Below, in pieces: positions 15,952 through 24,824 of a stretch of 64,000 nucleotides of DNA. Position numbers and translations under genes: made by a program. This stretch comes from Thermobifida halotolerans (GTDB taxonomy: Bacteria; Actinomycetota; Actinomycetes; Streptosporangiales; Streptosporangiaceae). The stretch covers positions 1,922,001-1,986,000 of the forward strand of contig NZ_CP063196.1 in NCBI RefSeq assembly GCF_003574835.2, in the 5' to 3' direction. Under the pieces are notes generated by a model that saw only the letters and a program-made list of their open reading frames with translations, was not told the DNA's origin and made no database searches. Each line of letters begins with the position of its first letter. Within the stretch, counting starts at the first letter, position 1.

Positions 15952-16188
15952 CTACCCGGCGCTGCGGGTCCGTCCGGCGGCCTCGTCTTCCTGGGCCATC
16001 TCCACCAGGTGTTCGGCCACGGCCGACCAGGACGCGAAGAACTCCTGCGTTCCCGCGCCCTCTCCCCGCCGCGCCGCCTCACGCGGGGGGCGGCGGGCCC
16101 GGTCCACCTCGTCGATGCGGGCGCCGCTGTTCAGCGCGCCGACAGCGGCCGGGTTCCACATGTAGTCGCCCGGAAAGTACTCGAACAC
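15952..16188 (-). pseudogene. N-terminal fragment of an alpha/beta hydrolase (dihydroxypseudooxynicotine hydrolase-like)
   Basis: A frame of 78 codons from a GTG at 16188 reads FEYFPGDYMWNPAAVGAL and then SWSAVAEHLVEMAQEDEAAGRT before a stop. The second stretch resembles the cap-domain start (xxWxxxAxxLxxxAxxxxAAGHxxSA) of the 2,6-dihydroxypseudooxynicotine hydrolase-type family. The whole catalytic alpha/beta domain is missing. It lies directly after an SDR stub and downstream of the dioxygenase, in the same direction, so it was probably the last gene of the aromatic operon. The family match is from memory of motifs and is moderate. Confidence 0.5.
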
Positions 16189-16193
16189 CGTCT

Positions 16194-16316
16194 TCAGTTC
16201 TTTTCCCGTGGCGGGGTGGGAAACAGGGGTTTGGCGCCGCCGTGCGCGCTGAACCCGCCGTCGACGGGGATCTCGGCGCCGGTCACCACGACGGTCCTTC
16301 CGGTCAGGTCGGTCGT
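16194..16316 (-). pseudogene. Gutted short-chain dehydrogenase (first ~12 codons joined to last ~25)
   Basis: The frame reads TDLTGRTVVVTGA, the first strand and start of the glycine motif of an SDR. It passes straight into EIPVDGGFSAHGGAKPL, the C-terminal end of an SDR (VDGGxxAH), then a stop. About 200 codons between are gone. The expected start codon is ACG instead of ATG, 4 bases after GGGGAGAC. It is clearly non-functional and marks internal deletion within the aromatic operon. Confidence 0.75.
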
Positions 16317-16397
16317 GTCGTCTCCCCGTCCGGTCGGCGCCGATGACGCGGGCCCGGGGCGGTGGCGGCGCGGTCCCCGCCCCGGGCCGGAGCACGG

Positions 16398-17336
16398 TCA
16401 CACGGGCGGAGCGACGAACCCGCCCCGGTCGGGGTCGTTGAAGGACTCGGCCGCCACGAACTCGTCCATCGGGTTGGCGGTGCCCCACTGGTCGCTCACC
16501 TGGGGGTCGGAGAAGTCGTACAGGTGGGGGTGCCAGGTGTCCTCGTCCAGCAGTTCCAGCTCGGTGGTGTACTCCATGGTGTTGCCGTGCGGGTCGAGGA
16601 AGTAGGAGAAGGTGTTGTTGCCCGCGAGGTGCCGCCCCGGCCCCCACACCTTCCTGGTCCCGGCGCGCAGCAGCCGCCCGGTGCCGCGCATGTACTCGTC
16701 GATGCCGCGCATCTCGAAGGAGGCGTGGTGCAGGGAGACGTGCGGGCCGCGCGCGATGGCGAGACTGTGGTGCTGGGGGTTGCACCGCATGAAGTACATC
16801 GCCTCGCCGATCCTGGGATGGGTCAGCGTGTCCGACAGCGCGAAGTCGAGGTGCCGCTCGTAGAAGGCGCGGGTCCGCTCCGGGGCCGGGGAGTTGATGA
16901 CCACGTGGGAGAGCTTGACCGGGATGGCCTCCTGCTCCTCGACCCTGCGGTGCCGGCGGACGGCCACGTCGCTGGACACCTCGACGGTGCGGCCGTCGAC
17001 GTCGAAGAAGCGGAAGCCGTAGCCGCCCCCGGGGGTCTGGAGCGGCCCCGGCTCGCTGACCAGGGGGACCCCGGCGGAGGCCAGCCGCTGCGCGAGCGCG
17101 TCGACCGAGCGCGGGTCGGCCGCGCCGAACGCGATCAGGTCGAGGCGCTTCTCCTCTGCCCTGCGCAGCCGCATGACGTACTGCTCGGGCGACCCCTCGG
17201 CCGCGAGGAACGTGATGTCGCGGTCGTCGGCGACCGGGGTCAGGCCCCACAGGTTGGTGTAGAACTCGACCTGCTTGGCGTAGTCGGGCACCGCGATGTC
17301 CAGGTGCCGCAGGTGGGTGATGAGGCGGTCGGTCAT
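16398..17336 (-). CDS. Two-domain extradiol ring-cleavage dioxygenase (VOC superfamily)
   Basis: A protein of 312 aa. The ATG at 17336 has AGGAGGAG upstream. It has two vicinal-oxygen-chelate domains (about residues 5-125 and 140-265), the layout of type I extradiol dioxygenases such as BphC. The catalytic domain shows the 2-His-1-carboxylate set: H144 in KLSHVVI, H204 in HHASFEM, and E255 in GNTMEYTTE. It should cleave a catechol-type ring meta to the hydroxyls with Fe(II) and O2 in the cytosol. It lies 20 bp after the flavin monooxygenase gene, which would supply the diol. The exact substrate is unknown. Confidence 0.85.
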   Translation of the reverse strand: MTDRLITHLRHLDIAVPDYAKQVEFYTNLWGLTPVADDRDITFLAAEGSPEQYVMRLRRAEEKRLDLIAFGAADPRSVDALAQRLASAGVPLVSEPGPLQTPGGGYGFRFFDVDGRTVEVSSDVAVRRHRRVEEQEAIPVKLSHVVINSPAPERTRAFYERHLDFALSDTLTHPRIGEAMYFMRCNPQHHSLAIARGPHVSLHHASFEMRGIDEYMRGTGRLLRAGTRKVWGPGRHLAGNNTFSYFLDPHGNTMEYTTELELLDEDTWHPHLYDFSDPQVSDQWGTANPMDEFVAAESFNDPDRGGFVAPPV

Positions 17337-17356
17337 GGTCGGGTCTCCTCCTGGGA

Positions 17357-18484
17357 TCAGGCCGGTTCGGTGACCAGTCCGGCGACACGGGCCATCAGGC
17401 CGGGCACGTCGGCGTCGGCGGAGCGGTCGAGCATCCACCGGGTGAGCTGCAGGGAGCCGTCGACGACCGTACGGACCCGGTCGAAGCGGCGGGCGGTGAA
17501 CCGGTCCCACAGCCCCTGGTCCACCCGGTCGGCGAAGAGCAGGAGCTCGGCCAGCACCCAGGCGTCCTCCAGGCACATGGCCGCGCCCTGGGCGAGGGTG
17601 GGCGGGCAGGCGTGCGCGGCGTCCCCGACGAGTACGACCCGGCCGCGGTTCCACGGGGCGGGCACCAGCAGCGACTCGAACGCCGTGTGGTTGATGGCCG
17701 CCGGGTCGTTCATCCCGGCGCGGATCTCGTCCCAGAAACCGTGGTAGGAGGCGGCCAGGCGCAGCACGAGGTCCAACTGCTCCTCGCGGGAGAGGTCCGC
17801 GTGGTCCCGGCTGCCTTCCACCAGGTAGGCGTAGATGGTGTCGTCGCTGGTGGGACAGTATCCGGCGATGTAGCAGGGGCCGTCGTAGCACAGGTCGGTG
17901 TGGTCCAGGCCGACGGGGCGCCGGGTGTGCACCCGCCAGATCGACATCCCGGTGGGCCGGGGCTCGACATCGAAGCCGAGCAGGGAGCGCATGTGCGAGC
18001 GGATACCGTCGGCGGCCACGACCAGGTCGTAGCGGGCGGCGGTGCCGTCGGTGAAGACGACGTCCACACCCGAGTCGTCCTGCTCCAGGGTCCGGACCGT
18101 GACGCCGAGGCGGACCTCCGCGCCCGCAGCCCTGGCCGCCTCGGACAGGATCTCCGCCAGCCTCGGGCGGTTCATGCCCACGGTCGCGGGCAGGTCGGGT
18201 CCGCCGGTGCGGAAGTCCGGCAGCTTCGTCAGCAGCTCACCGGAGGCCGAGCGCAGGCCCAGCACGTCGAAGGCGCACCCGCTCTCCAGCACCTGGGGCA
18301 GCACGTCGAGTTCGCGCAGCACCCGCAGGGCGTTGCCCTGCAGCGTGATGCCGGAACCGTGCACGGTCCAGTCCGTCTTGATCTCCGCGATCTCGACTCT
18401 GACCCCGGCACGGGCCAGCAGGACGGCGAGCGAGCATCCGGCGGTTCCTCCGCCGACGATCAGTACGGTGTTCACAGCGGGCAC
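17357..18484 (-). CDS. Class A FAD-dependent aromatic monooxygenase
   Basis: A protein of 375 aa. The GTG at 18484 follows AGGA, 7 bp after the stop of the cyclase gene; a GTG at 18475 is an alternative. It has all three flavoprotein hydroxylase fingerprints: the Rossmann GxGxxG (VLIVGGGTAGCSLAVLLARAG), the DG motif (DLVVAADGIRSHMRSLLG) and the GD motif (RVVLVGDAAHACPP). It hydroxylates a phenol or related ring with NAD(P)H and O2. The operon order cyclase, hydroxylase, ring-cleavage dioxygenase suggests sequential steps of one catabolic path. Confidence 0.9.
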   Translation of the reverse strand: MPAVNTVLIVGGGTAGCSLAVLLARAGVRVEIAEIKTDWTVHGSGITLQGNALRVLRELDVLPQVLESGCAFDVLGLRSASGELLTKLPDFRTGGPDLPATVGMNRPRLAEILSEAARAAGAEVRLGVTVRTLEQDDSGVDVVFTDGTAARYDLVVAADGIRSHMRSLLGFDVEPRPTGMSIWRVHTRRPVGLDHTDLCYDGPCYIAGYCPTSDDTIYAYLVEGSRDHADLSREEQLDLVLRLAASYHGFWDEIRAGMNDPAAINHTAFESLLVPAPWNRGRVVLVGDAAHACPPTLAQGAAMCLEDAWVLAELLLFADRVDQGLWDRFTARRFDRVRTVVDGSLQLTRWMLDRSADADVPGLMARVAGLVTEPA

Positions 18485-18491
18485 GGGGTCC

Positions 18492-19466
18492 TCATTTCAC
18501 GGCGACGGGGTTGACGGGGGAGCCGACGGCGCCGGTGATCGGCAGCGGCACGGCGGTGAGCCAGAACTCGTAGACGCCGTCGGAGGCGCAGTCGGCGGCC
18601 AGCGCGTCCAGGTCCCACATCTCGCCGATGAACAGTCCGATGTTGGGGATGGCGACCTGGTGCAGGGGCTGGAAGGCGTGGTCGAACTCGTTGGGGCGCA
18701 CCTCGAAGCCCCAGGTGTCGGTGGCGACGGCGGCGATCTCGGTGCGGTGCAGCCAGTCGGCGGTGCTGAACGACAGTCCGGGGGCCGCTCCGCCCGCGTA
18801 GTCGCCCCAGCCGTCGCGGCGGGCCCGGGTGAGCTGGCCGGTGCGCACGCACACGATGTCGCCGCGCCCCACCCGCGCGGTCCCGCCCTGGCGGGCGATC
18901 GTCTCGGCGAGGTGCCGTTCGGTGATCGCGAAGCCGTCGGGCAGTTCCCCGGCCTCGCCCACCGCCCGGCCCACGTCCAGCAGCACGCCCCGGCCGACGA
19001 TCGCCGCGGCGGCGGTCTCGATCCCGGTGACCTGGTCGCCCTCGCTGGTGACGACCTTCTCGGCGGGGCGGCCGTTCCAGGCGCGGCCGTGGTCGAAGAT
19101 GTGGCCGAGGCCGTCCCACTGGGTGGAGCACTGCAGCGGCATGGCGATGACGTCGTCGGCGCCGCCGAAGCCGTGCGGGAAGCCCTGCACGCCCGCGGCC
19201 GCGTCCAGGCCGGTGTCCAGCATCGTGTGCACCGGGTTCGTGCGGCGCCGCCAGCCCTTCTGCGGGCCTTCGGCGTCGAAGCGCTGCGCCAGCGAGAAGA
19301 CCGCGCCCCGGCGCACCAGGCGCGCGGCGTGGGCGCGTTTGGCGTCGTCGATGAAGTTGAGGGTGCCGAGGACGTCGTCGTCGCCCCACCGGCCCCAGTT
19401 CGAGTAGGCGGCCGCGGCTTCGGCGATGGCCCGTTCGGCCCCGGCCAGATCGGTCCCGGTCTCCAC
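18492..19466 (-). CDS. Cyclase-family (PF04199) metal-dependent hydrolase
   Basis: A protein of 324 aa, the long form of the kynurenine formamidase/cyclase family. DDVLGTLNFID lies near residue 30. The metal-site region STQWDGLGHI replaces the usual HxGTHxDxxxH pattern, as in the longer actinomycete relatives. GDIVCVRTG and FIGEMWDLDALA follow. Members hydrolyse amides or lactones or cyclise polyketides. In an aromatic catabolic operon a hydrolytic or ring-opening step is most likely (inference). It is first in its operon and divergent from LysR. Confidence 0.8.
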   Translation of the reverse strand: METGTDLAGAERAIAEAAAAYSNWGRWGDDDVLGTLNFIDDAKRAHAARLVRRGAVFSLAQRFDAEGPQKGWRRRTNPVHTMLDTGLDAAAGVQGFPHGFGGADDVIAMPLQCSTQWDGLGHIFDHGRAWNGRPAEKVVTSEGDQVTGIETAAAAIVGRGVLLDVGRAVGEAGELPDGFAITERHLAETIARQGGTARVGRGDIVCVRTGQLTRARRDGWGDYAGGAAPGLSFSTADWLHRTEIAAVATDTWGFEVRPNEFDHAFQPLHQVAIPNIGLFIGEMWDLDALAADCASDGVYEFWLTAVPLPITGAVGSPVNPVAVK

Positions 19467-19539
19467 CGGCCCTCCCTTCGAGTGACTTGCATCACGATGA
19501 CGCGGACGGGCAGTATCAGGGAAGACGAAACCGCTAATG

Positions 19540-19564
19540 GCGCATATCAGCCACGGTTATGTGC
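19540..19564. promoter_or_regulatory. LysR-type inverted repeat GCGCATA-N11-TATGTGC
   Basis: The 7-bp arms match at 6 of 7 positions. The repeat lies in the divergent region between the cyclase operon and the LysR gene, 18 bp before the LysR start. The inner ATC-N9-TAT is close to the ATC-N9-GAT box of NodD-type LysR proteins. Confidence 0.5.
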
Positions 19565-19581
19565 CGAACGCGAGGAGGGCG

Positions 19582-20490
19582 ATGCGGCTCGCCAACGTGG
19601 ACCTGAACCTGCTGGTCACGCTCCAGGCCCTGCTGCGGGAGCGCAGCGTCACCCGCGCCGCGGCCCGCCTGGGGGTGAGCCAGCCCGCGGTGAGCGCGGC
19701 GCTGGGGCGACTGCGGCGGCACTTCGACGACGAACTGCTGACCCGGGTGGGCAACTCCTACGTGCTGACCCCGCTGGCCGCGCAGCTCGTCGAACGCACC
19801 GACCTGGCGGTCACCAACGTGCGCCAGGTGTTCAGCGCCCAGCCCCACTTCGACCCGGCCGTCTCGGAACGGGAGTTCGTCGTGGCCATGTCGGACTACT
19901 CGCTGACGATGCTGGGGGACGCGCTGTCCGGGCTGGTCGAGGAGCGGGCGCCCGGTGTGAGACTGCACATCCAGCAGTTGGTCAGCGCGGACGTCAACCA
20001 CGCCGCCGAGGCGCTGCGCACCCTCGACGCGATGGTCCTGCCGCACGGCTTCCTCAGGGACCTGCCCTGCCTCGACCTGTACACCGACGACTGGGTGTGC
20101 CTGGTGTCGGCGGACAACGAACGGGTCGGCGAGAAGCTCACCCCGGACCTGTTGGCGGAGCTGTCCTGGGTGTTCACCTTCCACCGGCCGACGGCCTACA
20201 CCCCCGCCGACTGGAAGATGCGGGCCCTGGGAATCGAACCGAACGTCCGCGTGGTCGCCGAGTGGTTCGTCGCGCTGCCGCTGCTGGTCCGCGGCACCGA
20301 CCGGATCGCACTGATCCAGCGGGGACTCGTCGACCGGTTGGACGGCATGGACGGACTGCGCGTGCTGGAGTGCCCGTTCGAGCCCGACCCCCTCGTCATG
20401 GCCCTGTGGTGGCACCCGATGAACAGCCACGACCCGGCGCACCGCTGGCTGCGCGGGATGGTCGCGGAGGCGGCGGAGCGGGTGGGGTGA
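19582..20490 (+). CDS. LysR-family regulator (NodD-like) of the aromatic operon
   Basis: A protein of 302 aa. The ATG at 19582 follows GAGGAGGGCG and starts with RLANVDLNLLVTLQALLRERSVTRAAARLGVSQPAVSAALGRLR, the LysR HTH. An upstream in-frame ATG at 19537 would overlap the likely operator and is less probable. The C-terminal effector domain starts near residue 90. Divergence from the cyclase/monooxygenase/dioxygenase genes suggests that it activates them in response to an aromatic inducer. Confidence 0.9.
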   Translation: MRLANVDLNLLVTLQALLRERSVTRAAARLGVSQPAVSAALGRLRRHFDDELLTRVGNSYVLTPLAAQLVERTDLAVTNVRQVFSAQPHFDPAVSEREFVVAMSDYSLTMLGDALSGLVEERAPGVRLHIQQLVSADVNHAAEALRTLDAMVLPHGFLRDLPCLDLYTDDWVCLVSADNERVGEKLTPDLLAELSWVFTFHRPTAYTPADWKMRALGIEPNVRVVAEWFVALPLLVRGTDRIALIQRGLVDRLDGMDGLRVLECPFEPDPLVMALWWHPMNSHDPAHRWLRGMVAEAAERVG

Positions 20491-20755
20491 ACCGGCGGTG
20501 GCGTGGAGGTGCGGCCGGGCGGGGACGGCGGCCATCCGGTTTCCCCGGGCCTGGCTGGAGGAACCCGTCCCGCCCGTGCCGGAGGATCTGGCCCGTCCGG
20601 AACGCCCCGAGGACTCCGGGGACGGTTCCGTGGCCGCCGCGCCGGAGCCCCAGCCCTGACCGTCCCCGTCCGCCGGTACGGGCCCGGTGCCTCCGGGCAC
20701 GGGAGCGCGCCCTGCCCTAGCCTGGCCCGCACAGGAACGAGGCGGAGGGAGTGGG

Positions 20756-21817
20756 ATGGAACCGGGACGCGGGGACGAGCCCGCCTCGGCCGATCTGCTG
20801 GCCGCGGCTCGGGCCGGTGACGGCGCGGCCTTCGGCCGTCTGGTGGGGCCGCTGCGGGACGAGCTGCACGCGCACTGCTACCGCATGCTGGGGTCGGTCC
20901 ACGACGCCGACGACGCCGTGCAGGACACGCTGGACCGGGCCTGGCGGCACCTGGACCGGTTCGAGGACCGCGGCTCGCTGCGGCCGTGGCTGTACCGGAT
21001 CGCGACGAACCGGGCGCTGACGCTCATCGAGCGGCGCGGGCGGCGCGAACTGCCCACCGACCTGAGCCCGCGGGGCGCGCCGGCGGCCGAGGCCGCCTGG
21101 CTGGAACCGTACCCCGACCGCAGGTTGGGATGGACGGCCGAGCTGGCCCCGGAGGCCCGCGCCGTGGTGCGCGAGAGCGTGGAACTGGCGTTCGTCGCCG
21201 CGTTGCAGCACCTGTCGGCCCGGCAGCGGGCCGCGCTGCTGCTGTGCGAGGTCCTCGGCCACAGCGCCCGGGAGACCGCCGATTTGCTGGACACCACGGT
21301 CGCCGCGGTCAACAGCGCCCTGCAACGGGCCCGCCGGGCCCTCGCCGAGCGGCTGCCCGACTCCTCCCAACTGCGGACCCTGCGCGCGCTGGGCGACGCG
21401 GCAGTGCGCGACCTGGCCCGGCGGTACGCGGCGGCCTGGGAGGCCGGGGACGTCGACGCCATCGTGGCGCTGCTCACCGAGGACGCGAGGTACTCGATGC
21501 CGCCGCTGCGCGCCTGGTACGAGGGCCGCGGCGGTGTCCGCGGCTTCCTGCTCGACGGGCCGCTGCGGGAGCGGTGGCGCTTCCTGCCGACGCGGGCCAA
21601 CGGGCAGGTGGCGTTCGGCACCTACCGGTGGGAGGAGCGCCGGGCCCGCTACGTCCCGGCCGGGCTGGACCTGCTGGTGCTGCGCGGCGACCGGATCGCC
21701 GAGGTGGTGTCGTTCCTGGACGCCGACTTCCCGGCCCACGGCCTGCCGCTGGAACTTCCGGCGACCGGTCGCGGAGACAGCGATGACTTCCGGGGGTCCG
21801 GCGGGTTGTTGTCCTGA
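20756..21817 (+). CDS. ECF sigma factor with C-terminal SnoaL-like domain (SigX5-like)
   Basis: A protein of 353 aa. The ATG at 20756 has GGCGGAGGGAG upstream. The sigma-2 region ([24 protein letters not shown], about residues 40-110) and sigma-4 region ([42 protein letters not shown]-like, about 155-205) are intact. A SnoaL/NTF2-like domain follows (about 215-330, including [15 protein letters not shown] and FLDADF). This is the architecture of sigma factors that lack an anti-sigma partner and are self-controlled by the C-terminal domain. It is followed 35 bp later by a separate SnoaL protein. A shrunken copy lies at 24508-24618. Confidence 0.9.
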   Translation: MEPGRGDEPASADLLAAARAGDGAAFGRLVGPLRDELHAHCYRMLGSVHDADDAVQDTLDRAWRHLDRFEDRGSLRPWLYRIATNRALTLIERRGRRELPTDLSPRGAPAAEAAWLEPYPDRRLGWTAELAPEARAVVRESVELAFVAALQHLSARQRAALLLCEVLGHSARETADLLDTTVAAVNSALQRARRALAERLPDSSQLRTLRALGDAAVRDLARRYAAAWEAGDVDAIVALLTEDARYSMPPLRAWYEGRGGVRGFLLDGPLRERWRFLPTRANGQVAFGTYRWEERRARYVPAGLDLLVLRGDRIAEVVSFLDADFPAHGLPLELPATGRGDSDDFRGSGGLLS

Positions 21818-21852
21818 CGGCATCCTTGCGATCCGGAAAGGACGGGACGACC

Positions 21853-22689
21853 ATGAATTCCGACGAAGAGATCCGCGCCCTGGTCTCACGCTGGGCCGCG
21901 GCGGTGCACGACGGCGACCTGGACGGGGTGCTCGCCGACCACGCCGAGGACATCGTGATGTTCGACGTTCCCCCGCCGCACGAGGGGGTGCGCGGGCTGG
22001 ACGCCTACGCGCGAACCTGGCCGCCCTTCTTCGACTGGCAGGCGCGGGGCGCGGTGTTCGAGGTCGAGTCGCTGGACGTCACCGCCGGGGACGACGTCGC
22101 GTTCGCGCACGCCCTGCTGCGGTGCGGCACCCCGGAGCGGTTCGCCGACGCCCCGGACGAGCGCCTGCGGCTCACACTCGGTCTGCGCAGGCGGGACGGC
22201 CGCTGGGTGGTCGCCCACGAGCACCACTCGTTCGCCGACACCGGCGCCGACCGGGACGACACCGCCGCCGAGGAGGAGGTGCGCGCGCTGCACCGGCGGT
22301 GGTTCGCCGACACCGCCGCGAAGAACCTGGACGGTCTGATGGCCGCGATCGCCGACGACGTCGTCTCCTACGAGCACGACCAGCCGCTGCGGCACCTCGG
22401 AGCGGCGGCGGTGCGGCGGGTCTGCGCGCGGGGCCTCGACGAGGCCGGTGCCGGCGAGGTGAGCTGGACCGTTCCCGACCTGAGGGTCCTGGTCCGCGAC
22501 GACCTCGCCGTCGCGTGGGGCCTCAACCGGGTCAGGACCGAGCGGGCCGACGGCGGCGCCGCCGAGACCTGGTCGCGCGGCACCCGGGTGTTCGAGCGCA
22601 GAGGCGGCGCGTGGGTGATGGTCCACCAGCACCTGTCCTACCCGTACGATCCGGACACCGGCGAGGCGAGGACCGACCTGCGGCCCTGA
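21853..22689 (+). CDS. Tandem SnoaL-like (NTF2-fold) protein
   Basis: A protein of 278 aa from the ATG at 21853 (GGAAAGGACGGGACGACC upstream). There are two successive NTF2-like/DUF4440-type domains, about residues 1-135 and 140-278. Each starts with an EE(I/V)RAL helix and contains a bulky pocket strand (DIVMFDVPPP and DDVVSYEHDQP). Each ends with a strand such as WVVAHEHHSFA or WVMVHQHLSYPYD. Such folds bind small hydrophobic ligands or act as isomerases. Because the upstream sigma factor itself ends in a SnoaL domain, ligand sensing or interaction with the sigma factor is an attractive possibility. Its last 40 codons are duplicated at 15693-15815. Confidence 0.75.
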   Translation: MNSDEEIRALVSRWAAAVHDGDLDGVLADHAEDIVMFDVPPPHEGVRGLDAYARTWPPFFDWQARGAVFEVESLDVTAGDDVAFAHALLRCGTPERFADAPDERLRLTLGLRRRDGRWVVAHEHHSFADTGADRDDTAAEEEVRALHRRWFADTAAKNLDGLMAAIADDVVSYEHDQPLRHLGAAAVRRVCARGLDEAGAGEVSWTVPDLRVLVRDDLAVAWGLNRVRTERADGGAAETWSRGTRVFERRGGAWVMVHQHLSYPYDPDTGEARTDLRP

Positions 22690-23217
22690 ACCGGACGCGC
22701 CGGGCGGGGGTTCCCGCCGCGGGAGTCCTCGTGTCGCGGGGTGCCGGGCTGCCGGTCCGGCTCCGCGGCGGGGGCGGACGGCCTCGTCGGGTGCCCGGGG
22801 AGGAGGACCGTGGCGGCGGGGGAGGCCGGGACGGAGCCGGTGACGAACCGGTAGGCGCCGTGGAAGCCGAGTGTCGGATCACCGGCGCCCCGGTCGACCG
22901 CCTGGCGCGGCTCTCACTCCCCGGCCGCCTGCGCACCGGTCCCGCCGCCGCCCGTTCCCGCCCGGAAACCCGGGAGATCCCGGAACCGAACCGCGCCCCG
23001 TCGCGGCGGGGCGCGGTCGACACGTTCCTGCGCGCCCACCGTTCGGACACCGCAGAAAAGCGGCCCCTTGCTCTTTCCGGAAGCCCGGGCAGACTCTTTG
23101 GGTGAAGACAGTCCTGGAATTCCGAGGCGCCGGGGCACCACGGGCGGACATGTCGTTCGGCATCACCGAGGCCCCCGGACGACACGCTGCCCGTCCGAAC
23201 CACCGGAGGCCACCGCC
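22690..23217. other. Gene-free region before the zeta-toxin gene
   Basis: 528 bases with no frame I can support on either strand. An antitoxin gene would be expected just upstream of a zeta-type toxin but is not evident here. Confidence 0.5.
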
Positions 23218-24465
23218 ATGCTCCGTCAACCGCCCTCCGCAGAAACCACGTTCTACTCCTACTCCCCCACCTCGGTGCTCTACGACGTCTTCGACAGCAC
23301 CGCCACCCAGCTCAGCGGTGCCCACCTCACGCTGATCCGCCGGGCCGCCGACGACGGGGAAGGCCAGACCTGGCGCACCAGGCGCCGCGCCGTGGAGGAG
23401 CGGCGGCGCGCGGTGGACCCCGACGACCGCGACGCCCTCGTCCAGCACACCAGGCTCTGGCTCTCCGAGATCGCGGCGCTGCGGGGGCGACTGTCCGAGG
23501 CCGCCGCCCCCGAGAGCCACCACGTGTCCCCTGAGGACCTCGAAAGCGTCTTCGAGGACCCGGACGACGGGGTCAGGGAGTTCGTCTTCCACGGACACGC
23601 CCCCTCCCCCTCCCCCGTACTGGTCCTGCTCGGAGCGCAGCCCGCGGCCGGCAAGTCGAGGGTGCAGGCCGCCCTCGTCCGCCGCCGTCCCGACCTCGTC
23701 CCGGTGACCGGGGACCGCCTGCGCGCGTTCCACCCCCACCACAGCGACCTGATGCGGCAGGATCCGCTGGCCATGCCCAACGCCACGGCCCAGGCCTGCG
23801 GCGCCTGGGTGCGGATGTGTATCGGCCACGCCCTCGACAACCGCCACAGTCTCCTGCTGGAGGGGACCTTCCGCGATCCGCGGACAACCCTCGCCACCGC
23901 GGAGCGCTTCGCCGGTGCGGGATACCGCGTCGAGGTCGTCGCCATCGGTGTGCGCGAGGAGGTCAGCCGGCTCGACTCGGTCAACCGCTACCTCTCCCCC
24001 GGCTCTGTGGTCAACCGGTGGACCCCCGCCAACGCGCATGACCTCGGCTACCGCATGTGCCCGCGGACCGTGGCGGCCTGCGAGGCGAGCCCGCACGTGC
24101 ACCGGATCACCGTCGTCGACCAGTCCGGTGCCGCCCACTTCGACAACGAGCGCGGCCCCGACGGGGCCTGGACCGGTCCGCCCGGAGCCGAAGCCGCCCT
24201 GCTGCGCCTGCGGGAGCGACCGTTCGATTCGGAGGAGGCGCGTATTTGGCTGTACCGCCGCGACGACTACACGGCCGCCGTGGCCGGACGCGGCGAACTG
24301 ACCCCGACCACGCTTCCCACCTTCGCAAGCCTCTGCGCCGACGCCGACCGCGTCGCCGAGTACGCCTACTCCGGCCCCTGGGACTTCCGGCTGCGGCGGC
24401 GCAACGCCGCCCGGCAGCGCATGTACCGCCGTCTCCTCGACTCCGCCGCTCGGAATACGGGGTGA
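23218..24465 (+). CDS. Zeta-toxin-family kinase
   Basis: A protein of 415 aa. The ATG at 23218 has CCGGAGG upstream. The first 130 residues are helical and unrecognised. The zeta-toxin P-loop kinase domain follows: Walker A GAQPAAGKSR at about 139-148, VTGDRLRAFHP, and LLLEGTFRDPRTTLATAERFAGAG, where zeta proteins place the substrate-binding Asp/Glu. VEVVAIGVREEVSRLDSVNRY follows. Zeta toxins phosphorylate UDP-N-acetylglucosamine, but chromosomal actinomycete members may have other targets. No epsilon-like antitoxin gene is adjacent, so it may be self-contained or inhibited by its own N-terminus (inference). Confidence 0.8.
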   Translation: MLRQPPSAETTFYSYSPTSVLYDVFDSTATQLSGAHLTLIRRAADDGEGQTWRTRRRAVEERRRAVDPDDRDALVQHTRLWLSEIAALRGRLSEAAAPESHHVSPEDLESVFEDPDDGVREFVFHGHAPSPSPVLVLLGAQPAAGKSRVQAALVRRRPDLVPVTGDRLRAFHPHHSDLMRQDPLAMPNATAQACGAWVRMCIGHALDNRHSLLLEGTFRDPRTTLATAERFAGAGYRVEVVAIGVREEVSRLDSVNRYLSPGSVVNRWTPANAHDLGYRMCPRTVAACEASPHVHRITVVDQSGAAHFDNERGPDGAWTGPPGAEAALLRLRERPFDSEEARIWLYRRDDYTAAVAGRGELTPTTLPTFASLCADADRVAEYAYSGPWDFRLRRRNAARQRMYRRLLDSAARNTG

Positions 24466-24507
24466 GCGGGGGCGGCCGGTCGGGACCGGTGCGCGCCCCG
24501 GTCCGGT

Positions 24508-24618
24508 GCGGCCTTCGGCCGTCCGGTGGGGCCGCTGCGGGAACGGCGGCGCTTCCTGGCGCCCCGGGCCAACGGCCACCCGGCGTTCGGCACCTACCGG
24601 TGGGAGGAGCGCCGGGCC
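24508..24618 (+). pseudogene. Deletion remnant of an ECF sigma/SnoaL gene copy
   Basis: Bases 24508-24542 match 20825-20859 of the sigma gene with one mismatch. Bases 24529-24618 match 21557-21646 of the same gene without gaps. The shared 14-mer GGGCCGCTGCGGGA occurs once here but twice in the intact gene (20846-20859 and 21557-21570). The copy therefore lost exactly the 711 bp between these direct repeats. The deletion is in frame, but no start or stop survives. Confidence 0.9.
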
Positions 24619-24824
24619 TCCGGGCCGGGGGGCGGTTCCCCGGCCGAAGAACCGGAAACCGCCGGAAAAGAGAACAGGCCGGATCCCGGGTGTTCTTGGC
24701 GGCTCCCCGAACCGGGTTCTCCGGTCGAGATCCTCGTCGCACGCCGAACAACCGGGTATCGAGCACAGGAGGAGTCAGCGTCTCCCCGCTGTCGGGCTGA
24801 TGCCGAAAACCAGAGGAGCCCGGA

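Noticed and set aside
22690-23217. Antitoxin gene for the zeta-like kinase
   Set aside because: No short frame with a ribosome site or HTH/helical antitoxin character was found on either strand.
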